This document shows positions 44,640 to 53,470 of a stretch of 64,000 nt of DNA, piece after piece. The notes under the pieces are model-generated. The model saw only the letters and a list, made by a program, of their open reading frames with translations. It ran no database searches and had not been told where the DNA came from. Position 1 is the first letter of the stretch. Each line of letters starts with the position of its first letter. This DNA is from Flammeovirgaceae bacterium UBA6059 (GTDB lineage: Bacteria; Bacteroidota; Bacteroidia; Cytophagales; Cyclobacteriaceae): positions 554 to 64,553 of the forward strand of contig DIYH01000034.1 in assembly GCA_002435755.1 (NCBI GenBank), written 5' to 3'. Made by a program: the position numbers and the translations under genes.

Positions 44640-45401
44640 TTATTCACAAACGATCTGATTCTCAAATTTTAAACTCACGGTATTGTATTTATTCCAGCCT
44701 TTGACTGGCAATATCTCCTTGTAGAAGACCATCAGCTTACGAAGCTTCTGGTCTATCTGATCAGGTAATCCAAATTCGACTACCTGCTTTGTCACTTGCG
44801 GAAACAACTGTAGTTCCGCATTCTTTTTCACATAGATCTGAGCGATCTGTGCCTTCCAAAACTCATCTTCATCAATGGTCTGAATGAGTTCAAAAAGCCG
44901 GGCTCCCAACTCGGTATTATTGAGATTACCCTTCAACAATGAAGTAGGGTCCTCAAGCTCAATGAGCATCACACGAGCGGTATATCTTTCGGATACGGGA
45001 AGTATATCTCCCTCCTCATCGATATAAAAGTCCTGACCTGATGGGTCGAAAATCCTGGCAATCGGACGGCTCTGCTCTACAGTCACGATCAGGTTGCCGC
45101 GATGATCTAGATAAGCTTCTGCATCCGCCACAAACTTGTTGGACATGATGCGCGTCTCGAGCAACTTGAGGTCAAGTGCTGCCAGATCGGTCGCCAGCAG
45201 ATAGTTCTCATCTTCGGCGTTGATCAGTCCCTTTACATCCTCCGCATCTATGAAGTGGTTCTGGTATTGGTTATCAATATTGATGATCAGGTCGTTGATC
45301 TCCCGATCTCCGTGACGCTTACCAGAAAAGGCTATGCTGACGACCATCACAAACCCAAGCACACACCATATAATCAATTTGACAAGTCTACCCTTCCACA
45401 T
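44640..45401 (-). CDS. ftsQ: FtsQ/DivIB division protein
   Basis: Bitopic division protein, 253 aa: short basic N-terminus, one helix (LIIWCVLGFVMVVSIAFSG), POTRA domain (LETRIMSNKFVADAEAYLDHRG, TVEQSRPIARIFDPSG) and the beta domain (DEEGDILPVSERYTARV). This is the FtsQ layout, joining early and late division proteins in the periplasm. It overlaps murC by 14 bp. Sequence similarity in this family is low, so the call leans on domain layout and position between murC and ftsA. Confidence 0.9.
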   Translation of the reverse strand: MWKGRLVKLIIWCVLGFVMVVSIAFSGKRHGDREINDLIINIDNQYQNHFIDAEDVKGLINAEDENYLLATDLAALDLKLLETRIMSNKFVADAEAYLDHRGNLIVTVEQSRPIARIFDPSGQDFYIDEEGDILPVSERYTARVMLIELEDPTSLLKGNLNNTELGARLFELIQTIDEDEFWKAQIAQIYVKKNAELQLFPQVTKQVVEFGLPDQIDQKLRKLMVFYKEILPVKGWNKYNTVSLKFENQIVCE

Positions 45402-46779
45402 GCCGCCTCCTTTCTTTCAATCGTTGCGCGATAGGCTGTACCAAGCGATCTATATCTCCCGCTCCTACCGTTAACAATACATCAGAATCACTAGTGCCTA
45501 CCCAGTCTACCAATTCCGACTTACTCAACAGCCGTTTATCAGTCAATGATATTCGATCCAATAGCAAGGCTGAATCAATGCCCTCAATCGGCTGCTCACG
45601 TGCCGGATAGATGTCAAGAAGTACCACCTCATCCGATTTGCTAAGCTCCTCTCCAAAACCATCGAGGAAGTCGCGGGTCCGCGAGTATAAATGCGGTTGA
45701 AAGATTGTGGTGACTTTCTTATCCGGGTAAAGCGCTCGTACCGATTTGATCAGCAAAGCTATCTCAGTTGGATGGTGCGCATAGTCGTCTATGAATACTA
45801 TGTCCTGGTCTTTAATAATGTATTCGAATCTGCGCTTAACACCTCGGTAAGCAGCTAACCCTGCCTGGATCGCCTCAGACGAATAGCCAAGATGACCCAA
45901 TACACCAATGGCAGCCAGGGCGTTCTCCACGTTGTGGTAGCCAGGCAGAGACAACTCCAGGCCTTCAACCTTTACATTACCTTCCACATCAAATTTGAAG
46001 AGTCCGTCACCTGTTGTCAGATTAACGGCCCTTATATCTCCATGCTCAAGCCCATAGGTCGTAGTAGTGATCCTTTCCGGTAGGTCCAGTGAGCCGGCGA
46101 CATTTTCATGCACGAAAAGTTGGCCATCCTCAGGAAGCTTATCAATGAATGCATTGAAGGAATTCTTCATAGCAGAATGGTCACCATAGATATCCAGGTG
46201 ATCAGCATCTATAGCCGTAACAATAGCCACGTCAGGGCTCAGTTGCAAGAAGGACCTGTCATACTCATCAGCCTCCACCACAGCCCAGGCACCCTGGTCA
46301 CCAATAATAAGATTTGCACCGTAGTTCGTCATCATCCCACCTACAAATGCATTGACAGGATGTCCCGCTTGCTTGAGTAAGTGTGCAACCATAGAGCTGG
46401 TTGTAGTCTTGCCATGCGTACCCGCTACCGCAATAGATGGATGACTCTGAGTGATCAACCCAAGCACCTGGGAACGTTTGAAGACTGTGTAGTCAAGATC
46501 GATCAGATAGTTATATTGCTTGTGATCTTTCGGGATCGCTGGTGTATAAATAATGAGGGTATGCTCCTTGTTATCGATCACTTCTGCAGGAATAGCTGAC
46601 GTAGTGTCTTCATAGCTTATTGCTATTCCATCTTTCTCCAAGGATATTGTTAGCTCAGATGGTGTGAGGTCATATCCGCTGACTTGTTTACCAGCATGCT
46701 GAAACCACCTGGCAAGTGCACTCATACCTATGCCTCCGATACCAAGAAAATGGACGATATGTAGGTCTTCCATTCTCAT
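45388..46779 (-). CDS. murC: MurC, UDP-N-acetylmuramate-L-alanine ligase
   Basis: Adds L-Ala to UDP-MurNAc, the first amino acid of the peptidoglycan stem. 463 aa with N-terminal UDP-binding loop FLGIGGIGMSALARW, ATP loop VAGTHGKTTTSSMV, EADEYDRSF and the third-domain motif DDYAHHPTEI. An internal ATG two codons on (46773) is also possible. It overlaps murG by 4 bp and ftsQ by 14 bp. Confidence 0.97.
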   Translation of the reverse strand: MRMEDLHIVHFLGIGGIGMSALARWFQHAGKQVSGYDLTPSELTISLEKDGIAISYEDTTSAIPAEVIDNKEHTLIIYTPAIPKDHKQYNYLIDLDYTVFKRSQVLGLITQSHPSIAVAGTHGKTTTSSMVAHLLKQAGHPVNAFVGGMMTNYGANLIIGDQGAWAVVEADEYDRSFLQLSPDVAIVTAIDADHLDIYGDHSAMKNSFNAFIDKLPEDGQLFVHENVAGSLDLPERITTTTYGLEHGDIRAVNLTTGDGLFKFDVEGNVKVEGLELSLPGYHNVENALAAIGVLGHLGYSSEAIQAGLAAYRGVKRRFEYIIKDQDIVFIDDYAHHPTEIALLIKSVRALYPDKKVTTIFQPHLYSRTRDFLDGFGEELSKSDEVVLLDIYPAREQPIEGIDSALLLDRISLTDKRLLSKSELVDWVGTSDSDVLLTVGAGDIDRLVQPIAQRLKERRRHVEG

Positions 46780-47885
46780 GCGATCATTTTCTTGATTTCC
46801 AGAGCTATTTCATTAGCCGCCTCAGGCTTAGCGAGCTTGCCTATGTTTTCCGATAGGACCTTTTGCTGAGGCTGGTCTTCCAACAGCTCCAGCGCTTTAG
46901 GAATCAGATCATCCTTGGCCTCAATATCACTGATCATAAGAGCAGCTTCGTCCTCTACAAGAGCCATCGCATTTTTGGTCTGATGATCTTCAGCCACATT
47001 AGGTGATGGCACAAAGATGACCGGCTTTTTTACCAGGCACAGCTCGGAAATAGAAAGAGCACCCGCACGGCTGACGACTAGGTCAGCAGCAGCATAAGCA
47101 AGGTCCATCTCCTTCAAAAATGGCAGCACCTTGATCAGGGAGGTGTCGAAACCGGCAGACCGTCGTTCCATTTCTTCGAAATAGAACTGACCAGTCTGCC
47201 AGATCAACTGTACATCACACTTGACTAGCTGGTGAAGCCCATTAATCATACTCTCATTGAGGGAACGAGCGCCTAAACTCCCCCCAATGAGCAGTATGGT
47301 CTTTTTGTCCGTTGACAAGTCAAAGTGGGCCAAAGCCTTGTCTCGTTCCTTGTCAAGGTCCAGAATATCTTTTCTTACAGGATTACCTGTGAAGACAATT
47401 TTTTGCAGAGGAAAGAAGCGATCCATCCGCTTGTGCGCTACACATATCTTGTTGACCCTGTTGGCAAGCCACTTGTTGGTAAGCCCTGCATAGGAGTTTT
47501 GCTCCTGGATCAGCGAGGGTATCTTTTTGGCGGTAGCTGCATAAAGCAATGGACCGCTGGCATAGCCACCTACGCCTACTACCGCATCTGGCCGAAACCG
47601 CTTCAATATCCCAAATGACTTGAAAATTGAAGAGATCACCTTAAAGGGGAAAGACAGATTATCTAGAGTTAACCTGCGTTGAATGCCACTGATCCATAGC
47701 CCCTCAATTGGAAAACCGGCTTCAGGCACTTTGGTCATCTCCATCTTGCCTTTAGCTCCCACAAAGAGGATCTCCACATCGTCGAGCAGTTGCTGTAGCG
47801 CTTGACCGATAGCAATAGCGGGGTAGATATGGCCTCCTGTGCCACCACCGCTAATAATGATCCGATATGGTCTGCTCGTTTCGAT
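46776..47885 (-). CDS. murG: MurG, lipid II synthase, no canonical start codon
   Basis: Transfers GlcNAc to lipid I on the inner face of the membrane. The glycine loop IIISGGGTGGHIYPAIAIG that every MurG needs is encoded upstream of the first GTG (47777), together with ALQQLLDDVEILFVGAKG. In frame, between the ftsW TAG (47895-47897) and that loop, there is no ATG, GTG or TTG: the codons read K-I-V-I-E-T-S-R-P-Y-R. ATC 47885 gives 369 aa, the normal length; ATA 47891 is an alternative. Later motifs LLIGGSLGARSLN and VVSRAGALSISELCLVKKP complete the family pattern. It lies in the same frame as ftsW, 9 bp after its stop. Confidence 0.85.
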   Translation of the reverse strand: METSRPYRIIISGGGTGGHIYPAIAIGQALQQLLDDVEILFVGAKGKMEMTKVPEAGFPIEGLWISGIQRRLTLDNLSFPFKVISSIFKSFGILKRFRPDAVVGVGGYASGPLLYAATAKKIPSLIQEQNSYAGLTNKWLANRVNKICVAHKRMDRFFPLQKIVFTGNPVRKDILDLDKERDKALAHFDLSTDKKTILLIGGSLGARSLNESMINGLHQLVKCDVQLIWQTGQFYFEEMERRSAGFDTSLIKVLPFLKEMDLAYAAADLVVSRAGALSISELCLVKKPVIFVPSPNVAEDHQTKNAMALVEDEAALMISDIEAKDDLIPKALELLEDQPQQKVLSENIGKLAKPEAANEIALEIKKMIA

Positions 47886-47894
47886 AACTATTTT

Positions 47895-49055
47895 CTAGGC
47901 AGCATCTGCCATTTGATTTCTGTATTCATTGCCAGAGTTCGTCGATACTTCATCGATTTCACCACGACTTACGCTTAATATGATCCCAAGTGCAATTCCG
48001 GTAAATAGCTGGGATGTACCTCCCATACTTACTAGTGGTAGTGTCAATCCAGTAATTGGCCCAAGCCCTACGGCAACAGCCATGTTAACCATCGCCTGGA
48101 TCACCAGAGCGAAACTCAAGCCCGCACTGAGCAGCCCCCCGTAGGCTCTGTCGCTGTTCATCACGGTCTTTGTCCCTCGGTACAGCAGTGCCAGGTATAA
48201 GAACAGCACTACCGCTCCACCTATCATGCCATACTCTTCAATAATGATTGCATAGATGAAGTCAGAGTAAGATTGCGGCAGGAAGTTGCGCTGATCACTT
48301 TGTCCTGGTCCCTTACCGGAGACCCCTCCCGTAGCAATGGCGATATATGCCTGCTTCGCCTGAAAAGGAATATTCTCTTCATCAAAAAAGCTCTCAATAC
48401 GACTGATTGCTGTATCAGCTCTTTGCCCAACATATAGCGCAACACTCCCTGTCACAGCGCCAATGACTACCAGCAGAGCCAAATAACGAAGTGGCACTCT
48501 ACCGATAAAGAGCAAAAGCATACATGTAGCAAAAATGAGAACGCTCGTAGACAGGTCTGTCATAGCAATCAATCCACAGATCACACCTACCCAAAGCAGA
48601 ATCGGTATAAGCGATTCCTTAATGTTCTCTATGCTCTGCTGGCGTTTGGCCAGCATGCTTGCAATGGTGACAATCAATGCTAGTTTAGCAAGGTCAGAGG
48701 GCTGAAACGCCTGGTTGATCACCGGGATTTGTATCCAGCGAGAGGCATCATTGACATTCATACCAAACTTCCAGGTGATCAATAACAGCGGTACGGACAG
48801 CCAAAGTGCCAGCCAACTAAGCTTAGCATAGTATCTATAGTCAATCTTATGCGCTACCCACATCGCAAAAAGACTGAGTACAACCAGCAGTGAGTGTTTG
48901 ATAAGGTAGTACTCCGTATCTCCCTGCATTTTCTGGTAAGCCAATGAACCGGTAGCACTATACACTACCAGGATCGACATGATGGACAATGAGATCACAA
49001 TGAACCAGATGATCGGATCTCCTTGCAGATTACGTTTTATCCAGCTCTCATTCAT
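47895..49055 (-). CDS. ftsW: FtsW, SEDS-family peptidoglycan glycosyltransferase
   Basis: Polytopic inner-membrane enzyme (386 aa, about ten helices) that polymerises lipid II at the septum together with its partner PBP. Visible SEDS motifs: NDASRWIQIPVINQAFQPSDLAKLALI, GGVSGKGPGQSDQRNFLPQ, SDFIYAIIIEEYG, and GPITGLTLPLVSMGGTSQL, each split by loops as expected. It overlaps the murD end by 8 bp; the TAG stop is followed by murG in the same frame. Confidence 0.96.
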   Translation of the reverse strand: MNESWIKRNLQGDPIIWFIVISLSIMSILVVYSATGSLAYQKMQGDTEYYLIKHSLLVVLSLFAMWVAHKIDYRYYAKLSWLALWLSVPLLLITWKFGMNVNDASRWIQIPVINQAFQPSDLAKLALIVTIASMLAKRQQSIENIKESLIPILLWVGVICGLIAMTDLSTSVLIFATCMLLLFIGRVPLRYLALLVVIGAVTGSVALYVGQRADTAISRIESFFDEENIPFQAKQAYIAIATGGVSGKGPGQSDQRNFLPQSYSDFIYAIIIEEYGMIGGAVVLFLYLALLYRGTKTVMNSDRAYGGLLSAGLSFALVIQAMVNMAVAVGLGPITGLTLPLVSMGGTSQLFTGIALGIILSVSRGEIDEVSTNSGNEYRNQMADAA

Positions 49056-50427
49056 GTGATGTCTTGTTTTTGGATTCCACTTTGTCCCTCAACTCCAGTA
49101 CTTCCGCACGGAATTGATCCCCACGATCTTCATAGTTCTTGAAAAGATCGAAACTGGCACATGCAGGCGATAACAAAACGATATCTCCTGGTTCTGCCAT
49201 ATCGTAAGCTTCCCTAATGGCTTTCTTCAATTTTGAAGTACTGATGGCCCGTACTTCTTTGCCATAATGATCCATCAGTTTTTTATTGTCCTTGCCAAGG
49301 CAGATGAGACCCTTGACTTTGCGCTTTACGAGCTTGTCCAAGGCAGTATAGTCATTGCCTTTGTCTACACCACCAGCAACCCAGATGATGGGCTGATCAA
49401 TACCATCCAATGCATAGTAAACAGCATCTACATTGGTGGCCTTGGAGTCATTGACAAACCTCACGCCCTTGATCCTGGCGACCTCCTCCAGGCGATGTGG
49501 TGCATTGACAAAGCTTTTCAATCCTTTGATGATGCGCTGTAGTGGAGCGCCGATATGCATCAGACTCAATACTGAAGCGATCGTATTGATCATATTGTGC
49601 TTGCCAATCAATGTGACTTCTGAAGTAGGTACCCTTCGGGTATCTTGACGGAAATTAAAAACCAGGTGGTCCTGGTCAAGATGCCCACCCTGCTGCTGAG
49701 GCTGAAGAAGTGAGATGGCAAACAGACTTGCCTCTACATTGCGTCGGTTGAGCTCCTGCACAATGGGCTGGTTATCGCTGAAGTAGATGAATACTTCTTC
49801 CTTACCCATGTTCCGGATGATCCTGAACTTAGAGGAGACATACTTCTCAAATTGATAGTCGTATCTGTCTAAATGATCTGGGGTGATATTCAGAAGTATG
49901 GCAATATCCGGCTTGAAGTTTTCTATACCATCTAACTGAAAGCTACTGACTTCCAGTACGTAGTAGTCATATGAATCGTCTACCGCAAGTCTGGCAAAGC
50001 TATGACCGATATTGCCTCCTAACGCTACATTGTAGCCACATGTCTTAAATAGGTGATGTGTTAATAAGGTAGTAGTCGTCTTGCCATTAGTGCCAGTGAT
50101 GGCTATTATCTTCTTTGATTGATCGATATGGCGATACCCAAACTCTATCTCAGAGATGACGGGTATACCCTGGTCGACCGCTTTTTTGACGAGAAGGGCC
50201 TTATCAGGAATTCCAGGGCTCTTGACGATCAAGTCGGCAGATAGTATCTCGGATTCCGTATGCCCTTCCTGCTCGTAAGTAAGCTCGTGCTCCCGAATTT
50301 CCTTCTGGAACCTGAGTGGAATTTTCCCAGCATCAGACAATAGATAGTCATACCCTCTGGCCTTTGCCAGGAGCGCAGCTCCAACACCGCTCTCACCTGC
50401 ACCCAATATGACTACCTTCTTACTCAT
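49048..50427 (-). CDS. murD: MurD, UDP-MurNAc-L-Ala-D-Glu ligase
   Basis: Adds D-Glu to UDP-MurNAc-L-Ala; 459 aa. N-terminal VVILGAGESGVGAALLA binds the UDP moiety, ATP loop AITGTNGKTTTTLL, VLEVSSFQLDGI, and the late RFVNDSKATNVDA and LLSPACASFDLFKNYEDRG motifs are all characteristic. Its start overlaps the small gene upstream by 4 bp (ATGA) and its end overlaps ftsW by 8 bp. Confidence 0.97.
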   Translation of the reverse strand: MSKKVVILGAGESGVGAALLAKARGYDYLLSDAGKIPLRFQKEIREHELTYEQEGHTESEILSADLIVKSPGIPDKALLVKKAVDQGIPVISEIEFGYRHIDQSKKIIAITGTNGKTTTTLLTHHLFKTCGYNVALGGNIGHSFARLAVDDSYDYYVLEVSSFQLDGIENFKPDIAILLNITPDHLDRYDYQFEKYVSSKFRIIRNMGKEEVFIYFSDNQPIVQELNRRNVEASLFAISLLQPQQQGGHLDQDHLVFNFRQDTRRVPTSEVTLIGKHNMINTIASVLSLMHIGAPLQRIIKGLKSFVNAPHRLEEVARIKGVRFVNDSKATNVDAVYYALDGIDQPIIWVAGGVDKGNDYTALDKLVKRKVKGLICLGKDNKKLMDHYGKEVRAISTSKLKKAIREAYDMAEPGDIVLLSPACASFDLFKNYEDRGDQFRAEVLELRDKVESKNKTSHE

Positions 50428-50792
50428 TGGCTGTCCTTATATTTCGTTTTGATACTCTTTTCGATCAGCATATTGTATGCGATCACATAATGAGATAGCA
50501 GCTCTTCTCCCTCTGATATGAGATCCACATATAGACTCTTGTTGTCCTGTCTTAGCAGGTCAAGCAGGTATATAGCCTCATCACACTCCTCCTCTAATGC
50601 ATCGATACACTTGAAGAATTGATCTTTCTGCTTAGACAGAAAGGCATTGTTGAGGTGCTCCTTGACCAATCGGATCGAGCGACTGACCCCCATCATGGCC
50701 TGGAAAGCCGTAGGTGAGGGGTTCGTCTCAGAATGGTCTAGTACCCTCCCCAGGAAATCATCGCTCATTCGATATAGTTGTGATAATCTCAT
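50424..50792 (-). CDS. Small helical protein inside the dcw cluster (four-helix-bundle-like)
   Basis: 122 aa, all-helical by pattern, soluble. Resembles the S23/four-helix-bundle proteins of Bacteroidota: SRSIRLVKEHLNNAFLSKQKDQF, CIDALEEECDEAIYLLDLL and EGEELLSHYVIAYNML follow that family's SI..N..EA / DF...L..A..E..YWL.LL / EEL..I pattern only loosely. It is stitched into the operon: one-base overlap with mraY (TAATG) and 4 bp overlap with murD, so it is made with the wall enzymes. It is not a standard dcw gene and its function is unknown. Confidence 0.65.
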   Translation of the reverse strand: MRLSQLYRMSDDFLGRVLDHSETNPSPTAFQAMMGVSRSIRLVKEHLNNAFLSKQKDQFFKCIDALEEECDEAIYLLDLLRQDNKSLYVDLISEGEELLSHYVIAYNMLIEKSIKTKYKDSQ

Positions 50793-52000
50793 TATCTAAG
50801 TTTTAGTGTTGCTAGTGATATGATGGCCAATAGAATACCGATCGTCCAAAATCGGGTGACTATTTTCGTTTCGTGTAATCCTTTTTTTTGGTAATGATGA
50901 TGTAGCGGAGACATCAGGAATATTCTCTTCCCTTCACCATACTTTTTCTTTGTGTACTTGAAGTAGGTGACCTGTAGCACCACAGATAGATTCTCTACCA
51001 GAAAGATCCCGCAGAAGATCGGTATCAGAAGCTCCTTGCGAATAGCGAACGCCAGAACTGCAATGATACCTCCTAACGAGAGGCTCCCGGTATCCCCCAT
51101 AAAAACCTGCGCTGGGTAAGAGTTGTACCAAAGGAAACCGATGCATGCACCGACAAAAGCTGTACAGAAGATCACCAGCTCACCCGAATTGGGGATGTAC
51201 ATGATGTTCAAATACTCAGAAAATATCATGTTTCCCGATAGGTAGGCGAAAATCGCTAATGTCAAACCTACAATGGCAGAGGTACCGGCTGCCAGACCAT
51301 CTAGTCCATCAGTCAGATTAGCCCCATTAGATACACTCGTGATGATGAAGATCACAATCAGGACAAACAGGACCCAGGAATATGGATCGAGTATTTGCGG
51401 TAGCAACCAATCGTACTGAAACTCATTGTTCTTTACGAAAGGGATAGTAGTGACGAGCGCCTTATGATCCTGATATGAGATACCATTGGCAATGTTCTCA
51501 GTAGTGACTGGTTCCATAAACTCCCTGACCACAACCCCTTCATTAAATACCAGCACAATACCAACAATCAGCCCAAGCACCACCTGTCCAACTATCTTAA
51601 ACTTGCCGGACAGACCATCTTTATTCTTTTTCTTGATCTTCAGATAATCATCCAAAAAGCCGATCAATCCAAGCCACAGAGTGGTAAGCAACATCAGTAT
51701 GATGTAGATATTATCAAGCTTGCAGAATAGCAGACAGGGAACCACAATGGCCAGAATGATCATGATACCACCCATAGTTGGCGTACCCTTCTTCTCCAGC
51801 TGACCTTGCAGGCCCAGATCACGGACTGACTCGCCTAGTTGATTGATCTGAAGTGCTCGTATGATGTACTTACCGAAAGTTATCGTAATGATCAGTGACA
51901 GAAGTGCAGACATACCTGCCCTAAATGAGATAAACTGGAAAACACCAGCCCCCATGAGGCTAAATTCTTTTTCGAGATAGTCAAATAAATAATATAGCAT
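50792..52000 (-). CDS. mraY: MraY, phospho-MurNAc-pentapeptide translocase
   Basis: Inner-membrane enzyme making lipid I from UDP-MurNAc-pentapeptide and undecaprenyl phosphate; 402 aa, about ten helices. Motifs: KKGTPTMGGIMI, the aspartates in LIGFLDDYLKI, the NLTDGLDGLAAGTSA loop, FMGDTGSLSLGG, and the HHHYQKKG histidines near the end. Starts 6 bp after murE. An inserted ~60 aa loop after the DDY helix region (residues ~165-200, PVTTENIANGISYQD) is commonly seen in Bacteroidota. Confidence 0.97.
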   Translation of the reverse strand: MLYYLFDYLEKEFSLMGAGVFQFISFRAGMSALLSLIITITFGKYIIRALQINQLGESVRDLGLQGQLEKKGTPTMGGIMIILAIVVPCLLFCKLDNIYIILMLLTTLWLGLIGFLDDYLKIKKKNKDGLSGKFKIVGQVVLGLIVGIVLVFNEGVVVREFMEPVTTENIANGISYQDHKALVTTIPFVKNNEFQYDWLLPQILDPYSWVLFVLIVIFIITSVSNGANLTDGLDGLAAGTSAIVGLTLAIFAYLSGNMIFSEYLNIMYIPNSGELVIFCTAFVGACIGFLWYNSYPAQVFMGDTGSLSLGGIIAVLAFAIRKELLIPIFCGIFLVENLSVVLQVTYFKYTKKKYGEGKRIFLMSPLHHHYQKKGLHETKIVTRFWTIGILLAIISLATLKLR

Positions 52001-52006
52001 GGCTAC

Positions 52007-53470
52007 CTACTCGTCGAATAATTCAAACATCTCTGTTACTACCTGCATGTCGTCAAAATCATGTTTGACGCCTGCCACCTCCTGGTAAGTCTCGTGTCCC
52101 TTACCAGCAATCAAAATGATATCATTAGGTTGGGCCATCTTGCAAGCTGCTTTGATGGCTTCTCTCCGATCTGCATTGATCATTACCTTTCTCACTTGTG
52201 ACTTTGGCACCCCTTCTTCCATATCGTGAATGATGCCCAGTGGCTCTTCATCACGAGGGTTGTCAGATGTCAAAATCACCAAGTCGCTATATTTTGCACT
52301 CACAGCAGCCATCAATGGACGCTTCGTCCTGTCCCTGTTGCCTCCGGCACCTACTACTGTGATGACCTGCTCTACTCCAGTTCGGAATTCCTTGATGGTC
52401 TTCAAGACATTTTCCAGTGCATCGGGAGTATGTGCGTAATCAATAATTCCAATAACTCCTTTTTTGGACTTGGTCACCTGAAACCTGCCTCTCGCAGGAA
52501 CGACCTGACTCAACTGCATCAGTACCTCTTCGGCATCTTCTCCAAGTAGGCATGCTACCGCAAATGAGGCTAGCAGATTGTAAGCGTTGAAATTGCCAAT
52601 CAGCTTAAACCAGACCTGCTTACCATCCAGATCAAGTTCGAGACCTTCCATACTGTTCGAAAGTACTTTGGCCTTGAAGTCAGCCATATTTTTCAAGCCA
52701 TAGGTATACTTCTTAGCTGAAGTATTCTGAAGCATCACACTACCGCGCTTATCATCACTGTTGACTAATGAGAATGCTGACTTTGGAAGGTCATCAAAGA
52801 GCAGTTTCTTCGCTTTGATATAATCATGAAAGGTGTGATGATAGTCGAGATGATCATGTGAGATATTGGTGAATACTGCACCTGAAAAGCTTAATCCGTA
52901 AGTTCTGCGCTGATGTATCGCATGGGAGCTGGCCTCCATAAAGCAATGCGTACACCCTTTTTCCAACATGTCACTCAGCAGTGCATTGATCTGAATAGCA
53001 TCTGGGGTGGTATGTGTAGCAGGTATTACTTCATCATTGAGCTTATTCTCAACTGTAGAGAGCAAACCTGTATTGAATCCTAACCTTCTAAATAATTGAT
53101 AGAGCAGAGTCACCGATGTGGTTTTACCATTGGTGCCTGTCACCGCCACCAGTTTCATTTTCGAAGATGGATCGCCATAAAAATTAGAGGCAATAGTGCC
53201 TAGTGCCTCGGCAGAATTGTCCGCTAGTATATAGGTAACGTCTTTTAGTTGCTTATTGGGCATGGTCTCACAGACCACTGCTACAGCACCTGCATCAACG
53301 GCTGCCTCGATATATTCGTGCCCGTTGACATTAGTACCCTTGACGGCAACAAATAAGTAGCCTTGCTTCGACTCTCTCGAATCAAAGCAAATACCACTTA
53401 CCTCTCTATTCATATCACCTGATGTAGAGACTAATGCCACTTTGTACAATATGTCTTTAAGGACCCTCAT
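52007..53470 (-). CDS. murE: MurE, UDP-MurNAc-tripeptide synthetase
   Basis: Adds the third amino acid (probably meso-diaminopimelate) to the stem peptide; 487 aa. AVTGTNGKTTSVTLL (ATP loop), EASSHAIHQRRTYG, FTNISHDHLDYH and IDYAHTPDALENVL are all present. The DNPR specificity motif appears as SDNPRDEEPLGII, which in known enzymes selects diaminopimelate, and GKGHETYQE closes the family pattern. It shares one base with ftsI (TAATG). murF does not follow and must be elsewhere. Confidence 0.96.
   Translation of the reverse strand: MRVLKDILYKVALVSTSGDMNREVSGICFDSRESKQGYLFVAVKGTNVNGHEYIEAAVDAGAVAVVCETMPNKQLKDVTYILADNSAEALGTIASNFYGDPSSKMKLVAVTGTNGKTTSVTLLYQLFRRLGFNTGLLSTVENKLNDEVIPATHTTPDAIQINALLSDMLEKGCTHCFMEASSHAIHQRRTYGLSFSGAVFTNISHDHLDYHHTFHDYIKAKKLLFDDLPKSAFSLVNSDDKRGSVMLQNTSAKKYTYGLKNMADFKAKVLSNSMEGLELDLDGKQVWFKLIGNFNAYNLLASFAVACLLGEDAEEVLMQLSQVVPARGRFQVTKSKKGVIGIIDYAHTPDALENVLKTIKEFRTGVEQVITVVGAGGNRDRTKRPLMAAVSAKYSDLVILTSDNPRDEEPLGIIHDMEEGVPKSQVRKVMINADRREAIKAACKMAQPNDIILIAGKGHETYQEVAGVKHDFDDMQVVTEMFELFDE

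Noticed and set aside
47895..47897. A genuine FtsW-MurG fusion protein by TAG read-through
   Set aside because: Both proteins are full length on their own, and no feature around the TAG indicates recoding; kept only as an alternative for the missing murG start.
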